NCBI RefSeq assembly: GCF_000155675.2 | Contig: NC_020911.1 | Span: 2,284,501-2,348,500, forward strand | Direction: 5' to 3' | Origin: Octadecabacter antarcticus 307 | GTDB taxonomy: Bacteria > Pseudomonadota > Alphaproteobacteria > Rhodobacterales > Rhodobacteraceae | Length of the DNA: 64,000 nucleotides | Made by a program: the position numbers and the translations under genes | Notes under the pieces: generated by a model | The model's database searches: none | What the model saw: the letters and a program-made list of their open reading frames with translations, nothing else | Told to the model about the DNA's origin: nothing | Shown here: positions 26,349 through 37,067 of the stretch, piece after piece | Numbering within the stretch: position 1 is the first letter of the stretch | How the letters are laid out: every line of letters starts with the position of its first letter

Positions 26349-27575
26349 TTAGCATGAAATATCTACGTGATCTGCGGTGGCAATCTGCCTGCGGGCGTCC
26401 AGCCAATCCGCATAAGCCCGCATCATCTCGGTTCGGCCATCTAAATATTGGGCCTTGTTATAACTTGAACGTACCTTGTTGGCTGGCACGTGTGCGAGCT
26501 GGCGTTCGATCCAATCGTAGTTCCATCCCATCTCATTGAGGTTGGTGCTGGCTGTCGTACGAAAGCCGTGATGCACGTGACGGTCAGACTTGAAACCCAT
26601 GCGACGCAGCGCGGCGTTGAACGTCATATCCGATACCATCCGTTTTGGATCGCGTGGTGACGGTAACACCAGTTCCGAGCCAAAATCATACTTTTGAAGA
26701 AAGCGGAGCAGATCAATCGCTTGTGATGGCAGGGGCACGATATGGTCACGATTCATTTTCATGCGCTGACCTGGCACTTCCCATCGTAACGAATCCCAAT
26801 CGATTTCATCCCACCGCATGCCACGTAGTTCTGTGTTCCGAGGAAACAGATAAGCAGAAAGCATCAAAGCCGCGCCAACGATGGGATTGGCCTCTCGGTA
26901 ACTCTCAATTGCATGCAGTAACTTCCCCACTGCTGCAGGATCAGTGATGCCTGCAAACTCACCGCGCCGTCGCTTTATCATCGCATCAATCGTGAAGGCC
27001 GCAGGATCATGCGTCACCAATCCGCGTGCTCCTGCGTAGCGAAAAATCTGCGAGAACCGAGCTCTAATTTCGTGCGCAGTCTCAACGCGACCAGACGACG
27101 CGATAGGATTTACGACATCCAAGATGTCTTGTGCTGTGATCTCATCGACGCGGGGATTGCCCAAAGCATCGACAGTCACGCCAATCTGGTAATTGAGTTT
27201 ACGGAGAGTTTTTGGCGCAGGATTGCTTTGTTGGCGCATCATCAGATAGCCGTCAGCAACTTCCTTCCACGTCGTCGTTTGCCGCTTTTTCGTCGTAACG
27301 GTTTGCCGTGGTCGCGTTGCAACTTCCACGATCTCCGGATCACTGCTATTCAAATCCAGTCTGAACGCTGATGCTTTCAGACGAGCATCCGCGAGTGACG
27401 TGGCGGGATAGTCACCGATCAATTTTGTCCGTTGATTTCCCGCCAAGCGGTAAGCCAAGCGGAACACTTTTCTTCCAGACGGCAGCACCTCAAGAAACAA
27501 TCCGCCGCCGTCAGATATGCGACCCCGTTTCTCAGTGGGGCGAATTGCTCTAATCTGTGTATCTGTGAGCGGCAT
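26349..27575 (-). CDS. P4-type tyrosine recombinase (integrase)
   Basis: Site-specific recombinase of 408 residues. The N-terminal DUF4102 arm-binding region reads TDTQIRAIRPTEKRGRISDGGGLFLEVLPSG. The catalytic domain has Arg in RNTELRGMRWDEID, HHGFRTTAST (His-x-x-Arg), His in ERQLAHV and the nucleophile in YNKAQYLDG. All expected active-site residues are present, so it should be functional. It points away from the tRNA-Gly gene 200 bases upstream, which is its probable target. Confidence 0.92.
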   Translation of the reverse strand: MPLTDTQIRAIRPTEKRGRISDGGGLFLEVLPSGRKVFRLAYRLAGNQRTKLIGDYPATSLADARLKASAFRLDLNSSDPEIVEVATRPRQTVTTKKRQTTTWKEVADGYLMMRQQSNPAPKTLRKLNYQIGVTVDALGNPRVDEITAQDILDVVNPIASSGRVETAHEIRARFSQIFRYAGARGLVTHDPAAFTIDAMIKRRRGEFAGITDPAAVGKLLHAIESYREANPIVGAALMLSAYLFPRNTELRGMRWDEIDWDSLRWEVPGQRMKMNRDHIVPLPSQAIDLLRFLQKYDFGSELVLPSPRDPKRMVSDMTFNAALRRMGFKSDRHVHHGFRTTASTNLNEMGWNYDWIERQLAHVPANKVRSSYNKAQYLDGRTEMMRAYADWLDARRQIATADHVDISC

Positions 27576-27774
27576 TTTAGGTTCCCATCTGCTAGATGAA
27601 TTCGAAGCGGATTAGGGGAACCATACGCTAAAAACCATCGATCTGTACACCATAGGTACAACAAATCGATGTTGTACGAAGGTCTACCATGTTCATGTAT
27701 GAGAAGTGCCTGAATTTTTTATTATTTTAAAACAACAGTTTAGTTCATAAAAGAGAAGTTATGTGTGACTGTCT

Positions 27775-27848
27775 TGGAGCGGGTAACGAGAATCGAACTC
27801 GTAACTGAAGCTTGGGAAGCTTTCGTGATACCTTTTCACCATACCCGC
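27775..27848 (-). tRNA. tRNA-Gly (anticodon CCC)
   Basis: On the minus strand the 74 bases begin GCGGGTA and end TACCCGC, T, CCA, giving a full seven-base acceptor stem and encoded CCA. The T arm contains GTTCGATTC. The anticodon loop is TTCCCAA between AAGC and GCTT, so the anticodon is CCC; the outermost pair of that stem is a mismatch. It serves as the attachment site of the neighbouring integrative element. Confidence 0.92.
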
Positions 27849-27941
27849 TACACATATTTGGATATGCAAACTGCGGTCATTTCACAAGTAGAAATCATCG
27901 TGCCGCGGCTGAGCTACGCCTGACATGGCGGGCTGCGCACC

Positions 27942-28606
27942 TTAGGCTGTCGTGTTCGCGATGTCCGTAGCTTTGCGCACATGCGGAAAATCACCTGTGG
28001 CGATGTAGGTGTCCTCAGCGGGCGTGGACAGGCGACCGAGAACCGCGTTGCGGTGGGGGGTGACGAGTGACCATCGCAATGATCCCCATTACCCGTTCAT
28101 GTTGTCCCCAAAGCGCGCCACCCATACCAGCCAAGGCGTCGGGCATAGCGGCTTCTATCGTTGCGACCGCGTCCCATTGCGCGTTGAGCCTGTCCCAGTG
28201 ATCTGGCCCTTCGCAGTGTGTGATCGCGATGATGAAAAACGTTTGTTCCCATGGCATTAATTCCGCAAAATGGCCGTTCGAGATCCCTTCTTACGCAAGG
28301 CGCGTCGCCTTGATGTCTTGCGCAAATGCACTCGGCGTGTCGCGCCAAAGCGAGCGCGGAAATTGATCCAGCGCGATCAAAAGCGCCAATCGTTCGCGCT
28401 GCGTCTGCGCCCAGTGATCCAATTCGCCGCGCGCAGCAGCAGTGGTCAGGGGGCCGAACTTTTCGATGATTGTGGCGTCCATGCCCCTTGCATCCGTTCG
28501 TCCCAGAATGCGCCGTGGGTTTCTATCGGGGTCTCGTGGCCGGTTTGCGGCAGCCAGAAGTCAGGCACCGCTTGCGGTTTAAATGTGTGCTCCATCATAA
28601 TAAATC
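27942..28606 (-). pseudogene. DUF924 family gene, frameshifted and nonsense-mutated
   Basis: Reading in pieces gives AVPDFWLPQTGHETP, then (after a shift at a G run near 28483) EKFGPLTTAAARGELDHWAQTQRERLALLIALDQFPRSLWRDTPSAFAQDIKATRLA. An in-frame TAA comes next, then EGISNGHFAELMPWEQTFFIIAITHCEGPDHW. After a second shift at a C run near 28068, the end reads AVLGRLSTPAED-type sequence to VRKATDIANT. This covers the whole DUF924 domain. Two indels and one stop make it recent but dead. Confidence 0.8.
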
Positions 28607-28745
28607 CGGACCCGAGCAATGTTAACGGTCCAAAAATACGAACTATTCCATCAGGCAAGACTAGGGCGATGCCGGATTTTGGGCGAGCGGCAAGGGTAGC
28701 ACGGTCAGAAAGCGCTCAAAGATCGAACCAATTGGCTTGCGCGCC

Positions 28746-30800
28746 TTAACTTGCGCGACGTCGTCTGCGGCCACCACCATCGCCGCTGCCTTGGGTGTTG
28801 AACAAGGCATCCGGAAGCGGTGCGATGGAGCGTAGGATCGTGAACGGGTCCGTCGCATGTGGAATGGCATTGGCGTTGACAAAATGTTCTTGGAACTTCG
28901 GCTCAATCGCGGTTTCAACCTTGATGATCTTGCGCACAGTCACTTCGATTGCAGCACGCGCGGTCACAGAACAGAGCGCTATGCGTGCGCCGGTACCTGC
29001 GGCGTTGCCCGCTGACGTCACTTTATCGAGCGGGACATCAGGGATCATACCCAGCACCATCGCGTGTTTGGGTGAGATATGCGCGCCAAATGCGCCTGCC
29101 AGCACCACCCGTTCCACGGTGTCGGTACCCATTTCGTCCATTAACAGACGTGCGCCCGCATAAAGTGCGGACTTCGCCAGTTGGATCGCACGGATATCGG
29201 TTTGGGTGACGGTGATCATTGGCCCGCCGTCCGCCGTGCCGTCATGGATGACGTAGGAATGTGTGCGCCCTTCGAGGATGCAGCGCGCGGTCCCAGTTTG
29301 CACAGGCGATCCGATCAGACCTTTGGAATCCAGCAATCCCGCCATACGCATTTCGGCCACGGCTTCGATGATACCCGAGCCACAGATGCCGGTAACGCCT
29401 GTGGTGGCGATCGCTGCATCAAAGGCTGCCTCATCCGACCAGAAGCCACAGCCAATGACCTGAAAACGCGGCTCTTTGGTGGTGGTGTTGATTTCGATCC
29501 GTTCAATTGCGCCAGGGGCTGCGCGTTGGCCACTGCTGATCTGCGCGCCTTCAAACGCGGGACCTGTGGGGGACGAACAGGCGAGGACTTTGGTTTTGTT
29601 GCCGAGCAGAAGTTCGGCGTTGGTGCCAACGTCCACAATTAGGGTAAGTTCATCTTGTTGATCAGGCGCTTCTGATAGGGCGACTGCGGCGGCATCAGCC
29701 CCAACATGGCCCGCGATGCACGGTAGAATAAAAATCCGCGCGGCGGGGTTCATGCAAGACAGCTCCAAATCGCCCGCATGCAAGGATAGGGATTTCGATG
29801 TCGCCAGCGCAAAGGGCGCTTGGCCCAGTTCGACCGGATCAATGCCCAGCAACAGGTGGTGCATCACCGGATTACATACGAACACAGCTTCCATAATTTG
29901 TGCGGGTTGAATTTCAGCCTCGGCCGAAAGGGTATCGGTCAACGCGTTCAGGGCCATGCGCACCGACGTGGTCATCTCAACATCACCGCCGGGGTTCATC
30001 ATCGAATAGCTAACGCGGCTCATCAGGTCTTCGCCAAACCGGATTTGAGGGTTCATGATGCCAGACGACGCCGCAACTTCTCCAGTGCGCAGATCAGTCA
30101 GGTGGGCCGCAATGGTGGTGGACCCGAGGTCAATCGCCAGCCCGTAAAGCCGCATTTCATTAAAGCCGGGCGCAATGTCGAGGATACGGTGCACGCTGTC
30201 TTGGTGGCCTTTGTGCAGCGTGACGGTGCAGGTCCATTTGCCTTTGCGCAACACGGGCTGAAGTTTGCGCAGCACAGACATCCCAGCGGTGATGCCGTTA
30301 ATATCCCACTGTTCCTTCAGGGCGGTGCCCAGACGTTCCAGGTCACCCGTCGGCGTGTGCATGTCCGGTTCCGCAACTTCGACATAATAAGTCCGTACGG
30401 CTGGATCCATGACCATGGCGCGGGCTGACGCCGCCTTGCGTACAACTTGGCGGTGGACTTGGGAGTCTGGCGGCACGTCGATCACGATGTCACCCTGAAC
30501 AGTTGCCTGACAGCCAAGGCGACGGCCATCCAGCAGCCCACGTTTATCTTTGTAGCGTTGTTCGACTGAATTCCAGTCTGACAGGGCGGTTTCGTTGGAT
30601 GTGAGCCCGTGTTTTGAAAATTCACCAAAACCCGGTTGGATCTGGCATTTGCTGCAAATTCCGCGCCCGCCGCAAACGGAATCCAGATCGACCCCCAATT
30701 TGCGGGCAGCGGTCAGGATCGGCGTTCCTGTGGCGAAATGGCCGCGTTTTCCGGATGGGGTAAAAACGACCATATGATCTTTTGCGTGATCGGTGCTCAT
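28746..30800 (-). CDS. Ferredoxin/ASKHA-domain protein (RACo/RamA-like corrinoid reductive activator)
   Basis: A 684-residue protein. Residues 1-100 form a [2Fe-2S] ferredoxin domain with CGGRGICSKCQ and a distal cysteine in RRLGCQATV. A middle domain leads to the C-terminal ASKHA ATPase (DUF4445) with YGLAIDLGSTTIAAHLTDL, LTLIVDVGTNAELLLG, TGICGSGIIEAVAEM and VVLAGAFGAHISP. Such proteins reduce inactive Co(II) corrinoid methyltransferases at the cost of ATP. The ATG at 30800 has GAGG ten bases upstream; 43 earlier residues are unsupported. No corrinoid methyltransferase gene is in view, so its partner lies elsewhere. The tail GSGDGGGRRRRRAS is unusual. Confidence 0.85.
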   Translation of the reverse strand: MSTDHAKDHMVVFTPSGKRGHFATGTPILTAARKLGVDLDSVCGGRGICSKCQIQPGFGEFSKHGLTSNETALSDWNSVEQRYKDKRGLLDGRRLGCQATVQGDIVIDVPPDSQVHRQVVRKAASARAMVMDPAVRTYYVEVAEPDMHTPTGDLERLGTALKEQWDINGITAGMSVLRKLQPVLRKGKWTCTVTLHKGHQDSVHRILDIAPGFNEMRLYGLAIDLGSTTIAAHLTDLRTGEVAASSGIMNPQIRFGEDLMSRVSYSMMNPGGDVEMTTSVRMALNALTDTLSAEAEIQPAQIMEAVFVCNPVMHHLLLGIDPVELGQAPFALATSKSLSLHAGDLELSCMNPAARIFILPCIAGHVGADAAAVALSEAPDQQDELTLIVDVGTNAELLLGNKTKVLACSSPTGPAFEGAQISSGQRAAPGAIERIEINTTTKEPRFQVIGCGFWSDEAAFDAAIATTGVTGICGSGIIEAVAEMRMAGLLDSKGLIGSPVQTGTARCILEGRTHSYVIHDGTADGGPMITVTQTDIRAIQLAKSALYAGARLLMDEMGTDTVERVVLAGAFGAHISPKHAMVLGMIPDVPLDKVTSAGNAAGTGARIALCSVTARAAIEVTVRKIIKVETAIEPKFQEHFVNANAIPHATDPFTILRSIAPLPDALFNTQGSGDGGGRRRRRAS

Positions 30801-30974
30801 GTACTGGGACCTCTTGATTTTCGTCGATAATAGCGGGGTCCAATCTGCAATGCAGCCGCTATTCGTCGTCTTATTGTTCAGGAACGTCATGAGGTTGATT
30901 TGTAGAGCGCGGCTGGGCAGGCAAATCACCCTTTCCCTGCACGTCTATCCATGCGAGAGGACCATGCCTAATGA

Positions 30975-32446
<1,472 letters not shown>

Positions 32447-32447
<1 letters not shown>

Positions 32448-33610
32448 TGACGCCTGCTGCGCGGGTTGCCGCTGCCATTGAAATACTCGAAATGATCTTT
32501 GATGGGGCGACGCCTGAAAAATCGCTTACGGGTTGGGGGCGGCGACATCGCTTTGCAGGGTCCAAGGACCGTGCGGCCATTCGCGATCATGTGTTTCAGG
32601 CACTGCGGTGCCGCGCGTCTTACGGCTGGCTTGGGAGTGCGGAAACTGGACGCGGTGTCATGCTCGGCGCGATGCGCGCCGCAGGGCAGGTGGATGAGAT
32701 GTTTAGTGGCATCGCCCATGCCCCGCGGGTGGTCGAAGAGGGTGAAGATGCGCGCGCCCTTGAAGACGCAGATCGTGCGACGAAAAACGACATGCCCGCA
32801 TGGTTGTTGCCGTATTTCGATAGTGCCTTGGGCGATGATTCTGACGGTGTCATGGAGATCCTCAAAACCCGCGCTGGGGTGTTTTTACGGGTGAATGCTG
32901 CACGTACAGATACGATGGAAATGATTGATGTCTTGGCACAGGATGGTGTGACAGCAGTGCCTGTGGCTGACATTAAGAATGCGCTGCAAGTCACTGAAAA
33001 CGAAAGACGTGTGGCGCAGTCAGATGCTTATTTAGCAGGCTTGATTGAACTTCAGGATGCGTCGTCACAACATGCTATGATCGGCCTTGGTCTGACCGCT
33101 GGACAACGCGTGCTGGATTTGTGTGCGGGTGGTGGTGGCAAGGCGCTTGCGATGGCAGCACTTGGCGCAGACGTGACGGCCCATGACATTGATCCGCGCC
33201 GCATGGTGGATCTTGCACCGCGCGCTGAACGCGCCGGCGTAGTGATTGAAACCGTTTCGACGGACCAACTGTCAACGCTCGTACCGTTTGACGTAGTTCT
33301 GGTGGATGCGCCGTGTTCGGGCAGCGGCACGTGGCGCAGAACCCCTGCGGCGAAGTGGGACCTGACACCGGAACGACTGCTGGAATTGACGCAAATTCAG
33401 GACGACGTTTTGGCGCAAGCCGCGACGTTGGTTGGGTCCGACGGGACACTGGCCTACGCGACATGCTCCGTCTTTGATGTCGAAAATATCGATAGAATTC
33501 AGGATTTTATTAAGACGCAAGGCGATTTTAAAATGGTTTCGAAGACCCTGCGTCGTCCTTGCGCTGGCGGCGATGGATTTTTCATTGCGCAGCTTTGCCG
33601 GACTGCCTGA
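32447..33610 (+). CDS. rsmB: 16S rRNA m5C methyltransferase, RsmB family
   Basis: SAM-dependent RNA cytosine-5 methyltransferase of 387 residues. The N-terminal NusB-like helical domain runs to about 150. The SAM motif VLDLCAGGGGKALAMAA lies near 220. The two catalytic cysteines are in DAPCSGSGTWRR and YATCSVF. It ends GGDGFFIAQLCR, typical of the family. The start ATG overlaps the guaB stop. It is somewhat shorter than E. coli RsmB, in line with the alphaproteobacterial branch. Confidence 0.9.
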
Positions 33611-33661
33611 CAACCCTTGGTTGCATTTCACATTCATGTGTTTACGCTAATGTGATCTATT

Positions 33662-33693
33662 GGTGCCGCAATTTAAGGGTGCCGCAATTTAAG
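33662..33693 (+). repeat. Tandem 16-base direct repeat upstream of cckA
   Basis: GGTGCCGCAATTTAAG occurs twice, end to end, 62 bases before the cckA start. The TTAAG cores resemble half of a CtrA box (TTAA-N7-TTAA), but the spacing here is wrong. It could be a regulator site or simple slippage. Confidence 0.6.
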
Positions 33694-33754
33694 CCGTGGT
33701 TAAGTTTTTGATGATTGAGTGTCGTGAACGAATCGAACTTGAAAAGAGACGGGC

Positions 33755-36088
33755 GTGAGGGATCATATCAGCGAGAAACATTTTGGAACTGACCCGCAGC
33801 CACACCTGTCAGGATCGCAATTAGAAAAACGAATTCCCGTTTTTCTAATTGCGATCCCGGGTGTCGTAGCGATTGTTGCTGCCTTTTTTGTACCTCAGCC
33901 GTCTGCACGGTTGGGCCTGTTGGCCTTCGGATCTGCGGTGGTTTTGTTTGCGATGTTGGTTGTAGCTCATAAATCGATTCAATTTCGCAAGACGTCCTAC
34001 GCGACGCAAGTTCTTATTTCATTGTTGGATAATGATGCGTCGCCCTGCTTTCTGGCAGATTTGGAAGGTCGGGTTGCGTTTCGCAATGAAGCGGCAACCG
34101 ATCGGTTTCGCGACCGTGCGGTGGAAACGCTCAGCAGCGCATTTTCGGAACTTTTCGCCAACCCGGGGGCGGTGCTTTTCCGGCTGCAAAGCAAAGCGCA
34201 GGCATTGGGCAGTGCGCGCGAAGATATTGTGACGCGTAAAGGCCACGTTCGCCTTTCGGTGAATGCCATCGATGGCGCCATGTTTTTGTGGCGCCTTGAG
34301 GACCTGACCGACCGCGGTGGCGGCGTGCGGGCCGCAGATGCGCTTAGCTTGCCGATGTTGACGGCAGGGCCTACTGGCACAGTCCTTTATATGAATGAGG
34401 CGTTTCGCCGGTTGCTTGGTGGGCGTGCGAAAAACCTTGGTGGGGTGTTTTCTGATCTACCTATCGTATCGGGCCAAATCCACAAAGTGCTCTGCGAGGC
34501 AGGTGAGATAGACAGTCTGGTTGCCGAAGTGCCGAGCCATGGTGGTCGACGCGAGATTTATCTTTTGCCGGGCGACAGTCTGTCGGATGAGGCGATGAGT
34601 GGTGCGGATTGGGACGCTATTGAAGAGTTGCCCGTCCCACTTTTGAAAGTTTCTATCTCGGGCGAGATCATGTCGGCAAATCATGAGGCTCGGGTTCTGC
34701 TGGATAATCGCATTCCGGCGGGCAGCCGTATGAGTGATGTGATCAAGGGGTTGGGTCGCCCGTTGGTCGATTGGGTGGCCGAAACAATCGAAGGCAAAGG
34801 CACCTCGACACCACAATTCCTTGAGGTTATTCATGACAGTAAGGAAATATATCTCCAGGTCTCGCTGAACCCAGCCGGTGATGCGGAAACGCCGCATGTG
34901 ATTGCAGTTCTTAACGACGTCACGGAATTCAAGAATCTTGAAATGCAGTTCGTCCAAAGTCAAAAAATGCAGGCTATCGGACAGCTTGCGGGTGGCGTCG
35001 CCCATGATTTTAACAACTTATTGACTGCGATTTCAGGGCATTGCGACTTGCTTTTGTTGCGCCACGATCAAGGAGATGGTGACTACGCGGATTTGGTGCA
35101 AATTCGCCAAAACTCCAATCGTGCGGCCGCGCTGGTCGGGCAATTGTTGGCCTATTCCCGCAAACAAAACCTGCAACCGGAGGTACTTGATCTGCGCAAC
35201 ACGTTGTCTGACAGCACGCATTTGTTGAATAGGTTGGTTGGGGAACGGGTCACGTTGACGTTGGATCACAATCCGAGGTTGAGTCAGATCAGGGCGGATA
35301 AGAGACAGCTGGAACAAGTCTTGATGAATCTTGTCGTAAATGCGCGCGACGCGATGACAGATGGTGGCAACATCCGGATTGAAACTGAAAATACGGTTCT
35401 TGGCGAAGGATTGAGCCGCGATCGCGTTACGGTTCCACCTGGTCGTTATGTAGAGCTACGCGTGCATGACACCGGCACAGGCATTCCCGAAGACAAGAGG
35501 GAAAAAATATTTGAACCGTTTTGGACCACCAAGAAGACTGGAGAGGGCACTGGTTTGGGACTGTCGACAGCATACGGCATCATCAAGCAGACCGGTGGCT
35601 ATATATTTGTTGACTCGACAATTGGCGTTGGAACCACCTTCAGTATCTTGATCCCAAGCCACGATGCTCCGGTCGAATTTGTCCCCACGCCGGCCGTGTT
35701 TGAACAGCCTGTCCCGACGTCGGGCGTCGGCGTTGTGCTTCTGGTGGAAGACGAAGCACCGGTTCGTGCCTTTGCGTCCCGCGCCTTGCGATTACGCGGG
35801 TTCACGGTCCTAGAGGCCGATTGCGCCGAGGCGGCACTTACAATGCTGGCCGACCCCGATCTTGTGGTGGACCTGTTTTTGACCGACGTCATCATGCCCG
35901 GCAAAGACGGCCCCACATGGGTCCGCGAAGCGCTTGCAGTGCGGCCCGACACTAAGGTGGTTTTCGTGTCGGGCTACGCCGAGGAAGCCTTTGGGGAAGC
36001 GCAAAAGAGCATCCCGAATTCCGTCTTCCTGCCCAAACCGTTTTCGCTAAACGAGCTGACAAAAACAGTGCACAACCAGCTCCACTAA
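33755..36088 (+). CDS. cckA: Hybrid sensor histidine kinase CckA
   Basis: Inner-membrane hybrid kinase of 777 residues that feeds the ChpT-CtrA phosphorelay. Two helices lie at about residues 28-47 and 52-70. Two PAS-like regions follow (about 85-190 and 275-390). The HisKA block QAIGQLAGGVAHDFNNLLTA has His417 as phospho-acceptor. The HATPase has NLVVNARDAM, DTGTGIPEDKREKIFEPFWTTK and GTGLGLSTAYGIIKQTGG. The receiver domain (about 655-775) has its acceptor Asp711 in LTDVIMPGKDG and Lys in FLPKPF. The stop codon overlaps the convergent glk stop. A perfect 20-base inverted repeat lies in the first exposed codons. Confidence 0.92.
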   Translation: MRDHISEKHFGTDPQPHLSGSQLEKRIPVFLIAIPGVVAIVAAFFVPQPSARLGLLAFGSAVVLFAMLVVAHKSIQFRKTSYATQVLISLLDNDASPCFLADLEGRVAFRNEAATDRFRDRAVETLSSAFSELFANPGAVLFRLQSKAQALGSAREDIVTRKGHVRLSVNAIDGAMFLWRLEDLTDRGGGVRAADALSLPMLTAGPTGTVLYMNEAFRRLLGGRAKNLGGVFSDLPIVSGQIHKVLCEAGEIDSLVAEVPSHGGRREIYLLPGDSLSDEAMSGADWDAIEELPVPLLKVSISGEIMSANHEARVLLDNRIPAGSRMSDVIKGLGRPLVDWVAETIEGKGTSTPQFLEVIHDSKEIYLQVSLNPAGDAETPHVIAVLNDVTEFKNLEMQFVQSQKMQAIGQLAGGVAHDFNNLLTAISGHCDLLLLRHDQGDGDYADLVQIRQNSNRAAALVGQLLAYSRKQNLQPEVLDLRNTLSDSTHLLNRLVGERVTLTLDHNPRLSQIRADKRQLEQVLMNLVVNARDAMTDGGNIRIETENTVLGEGLSRDRVTVPPGRYVELRVHDTGTGIPEDKREKIFEPFWTTKKTGEGTGLGLSTAYGIIKQTGGYIFVDSTIGVGTTFSILIPSHDAPVEFVPTPAVFEQPVPTSGVGVVLLVEDEAPVRAFASRALRLRGFTVLEADCAEAALTMLADPDLVVDLFLTDVIMPGKDGPTWVREALAVRPDTKVVFVSGYAEEAFGEAQKSIPNSVFLPKPFSLNELTKTVHNQLH
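33812..33857 (+). repeat. Perfect 20-base inverted repeat inside the cckA start
   Basis: The left arm GGATCGCAATTAGAAAAACG (33812-33831) and its exact reverse complement (33838-33857) are separated by AATTCC. The structure spans codons 20-35 and partly encodes the first membrane helix. A hairpin of this strength in the early mRNA could restrain translation. Confidence 0.85.
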
Positions 36089-37065
36089 GCCGACCTTAAG
36101 CTTTCAATGTGAGAGGCAGACCCAAGCAAGGCCGCGTAATCGTCCTCGACCACCGACACGGCAAAATTGGACATGAAACCTGCAAAGCGGCCCTTGTCGC
36201 GAAAGGCGTCGACGAACCCAAATTGCGTCAAGTAGGGCGCAAACGCCCGCGCCACGCCGCCAACAAGATAAATGCCACCAAATGGCAATTGGATCAACGA
36301 CAAGTTGCCGCAAACCGTGCCAAGAATGCCCGCGAACATTGTGGCGGCATTTGTTGCCTGTACGTCATCGCCGAGCGCACAAGCGGCCATAATATCTTGT
36401 GCCGATGCTGCGCGCATCGTTCCATCTTCTTGCCCGAGAAAAGAATAAACACGTTCTAGACCGCGTCCCGAAAGAACGTCTTCGACGGCTGGGAAGCCAT
36501 GTGTTGTTGACACAAATTGACACAATCGCAGTTCTTGTTCGGTTCGGATTGGCAGGTTGGCATGGCCGGACTCTGACGGCGGCACAAAGCGGCCCAAGGC
36601 AGTTTCAAACACAGGGGCGGCATTAAAGCCGGTTCCGACACCCACCACCAAGCGCACGGCATTTGATCCCTGTGCGCCGTCGGGCCCTTTGATAATTGGG
36701 CGCAAAGAGGCCGCGTCCAGATCGGCTATCGCGTGACCTTGCGCTTGCAGATCGTTCAGGATCGCGACGGTTTCAGTCTGTGTTGCACGCATCAACGTCT
36801 CGCGGTCAATCGTCCAGTCCAGATTTGTCATCGTCGCCTTGCCATCGCGCACGGGGCCCGCCACAGCAACGCAGGCAGCGGCGAGATTAACGTCGCCCTC
36901 ATCTTGCAAATATGTCCTAAGGACCGCTTCCAAGCCGGAGTATTTTGCGTTGGAATATCGCCGGATCGTATCGGGAAGCACGTCTTGGCCATTGGCCAAA
37001 GCGCAGCGCGTATTGGTGCCACCGATATCGGCCACAAGCGACAAGGTGTTAGCGGGATGGGTCAT
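36085..37065 (-). CDS. glk: Glucokinase
   Basis: ATP-dependent glucose kinase of 326 residues, Glk group of the hexokinase fold. It has LVADIGGTNTRCALANG at the start, AVAGPVRDGKATMTNLDWTID with the catalytic aspartate region, LVVGVGTGFNAAPVF, SESGHANLP and GGIYLVGGVARAF. Its first codon lies two bases from the glucosidase stop, so the two share an mRNA. Glucose released by the alpha- and beta-glucosidases of this locus would enter metabolism through it. Confidence 0.93.
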   Translation of the reverse strand: MTHPANTLSLVADIGGTNTRCALANGQDVLPDTIRRYSNAKYSGLEAVLRTYLQDEGDVNLAAACVAVAGPVRDGKATMTNLDWTIDRETLMRATQTETVAILNDLQAQGHAIADLDAASLRPIIKGPDGAQGSNAVRLVVGVGTGFNAAPVFETALGRFVPPSESGHANLPIRTEQELRLCQFVSTTHGFPAVEDVLSGRGLERVYSFLGQEDGTMRAASAQDIMAACALGDDVQATNAATMFAGILGTVCGNLSLIQLPFGGIYLVGGVARAFAPYLTQFGFVDAFRDKGRFAGFMSNFAVSVVEDDYAALLGSASHIESLRSA

Positions 37066-37067
37066 GA

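Larger units (their letters stand above)
24000..27775. mobile_element. Small tRNA-Gly-integrated element (integrase, AlpA, one cargo gene)
   Basis: A P4-type integrase gene ends 1.4 kb from, and starts 200 bases from, the 3' end of a tRNA-Gly gene, with an AlpA-type regulator and one 1.6-kb cargo gene beyond. This is the standard layout of small satellite or defence islands. The right boundary is the tRNA 3' end at 27775. The left boundary is not certain: I found no second copy of the tRNA 3' end, so 24000 is only the start of the cargo leader. Confidence 0.6.

Noticed and set aside
27842..27941. A second attachment site near the tRNA-Gly gene
   Set aside because: I looked for a direct copy of the tRNA 3' end at both sides of the island and saw none, so the left boundary stays open.
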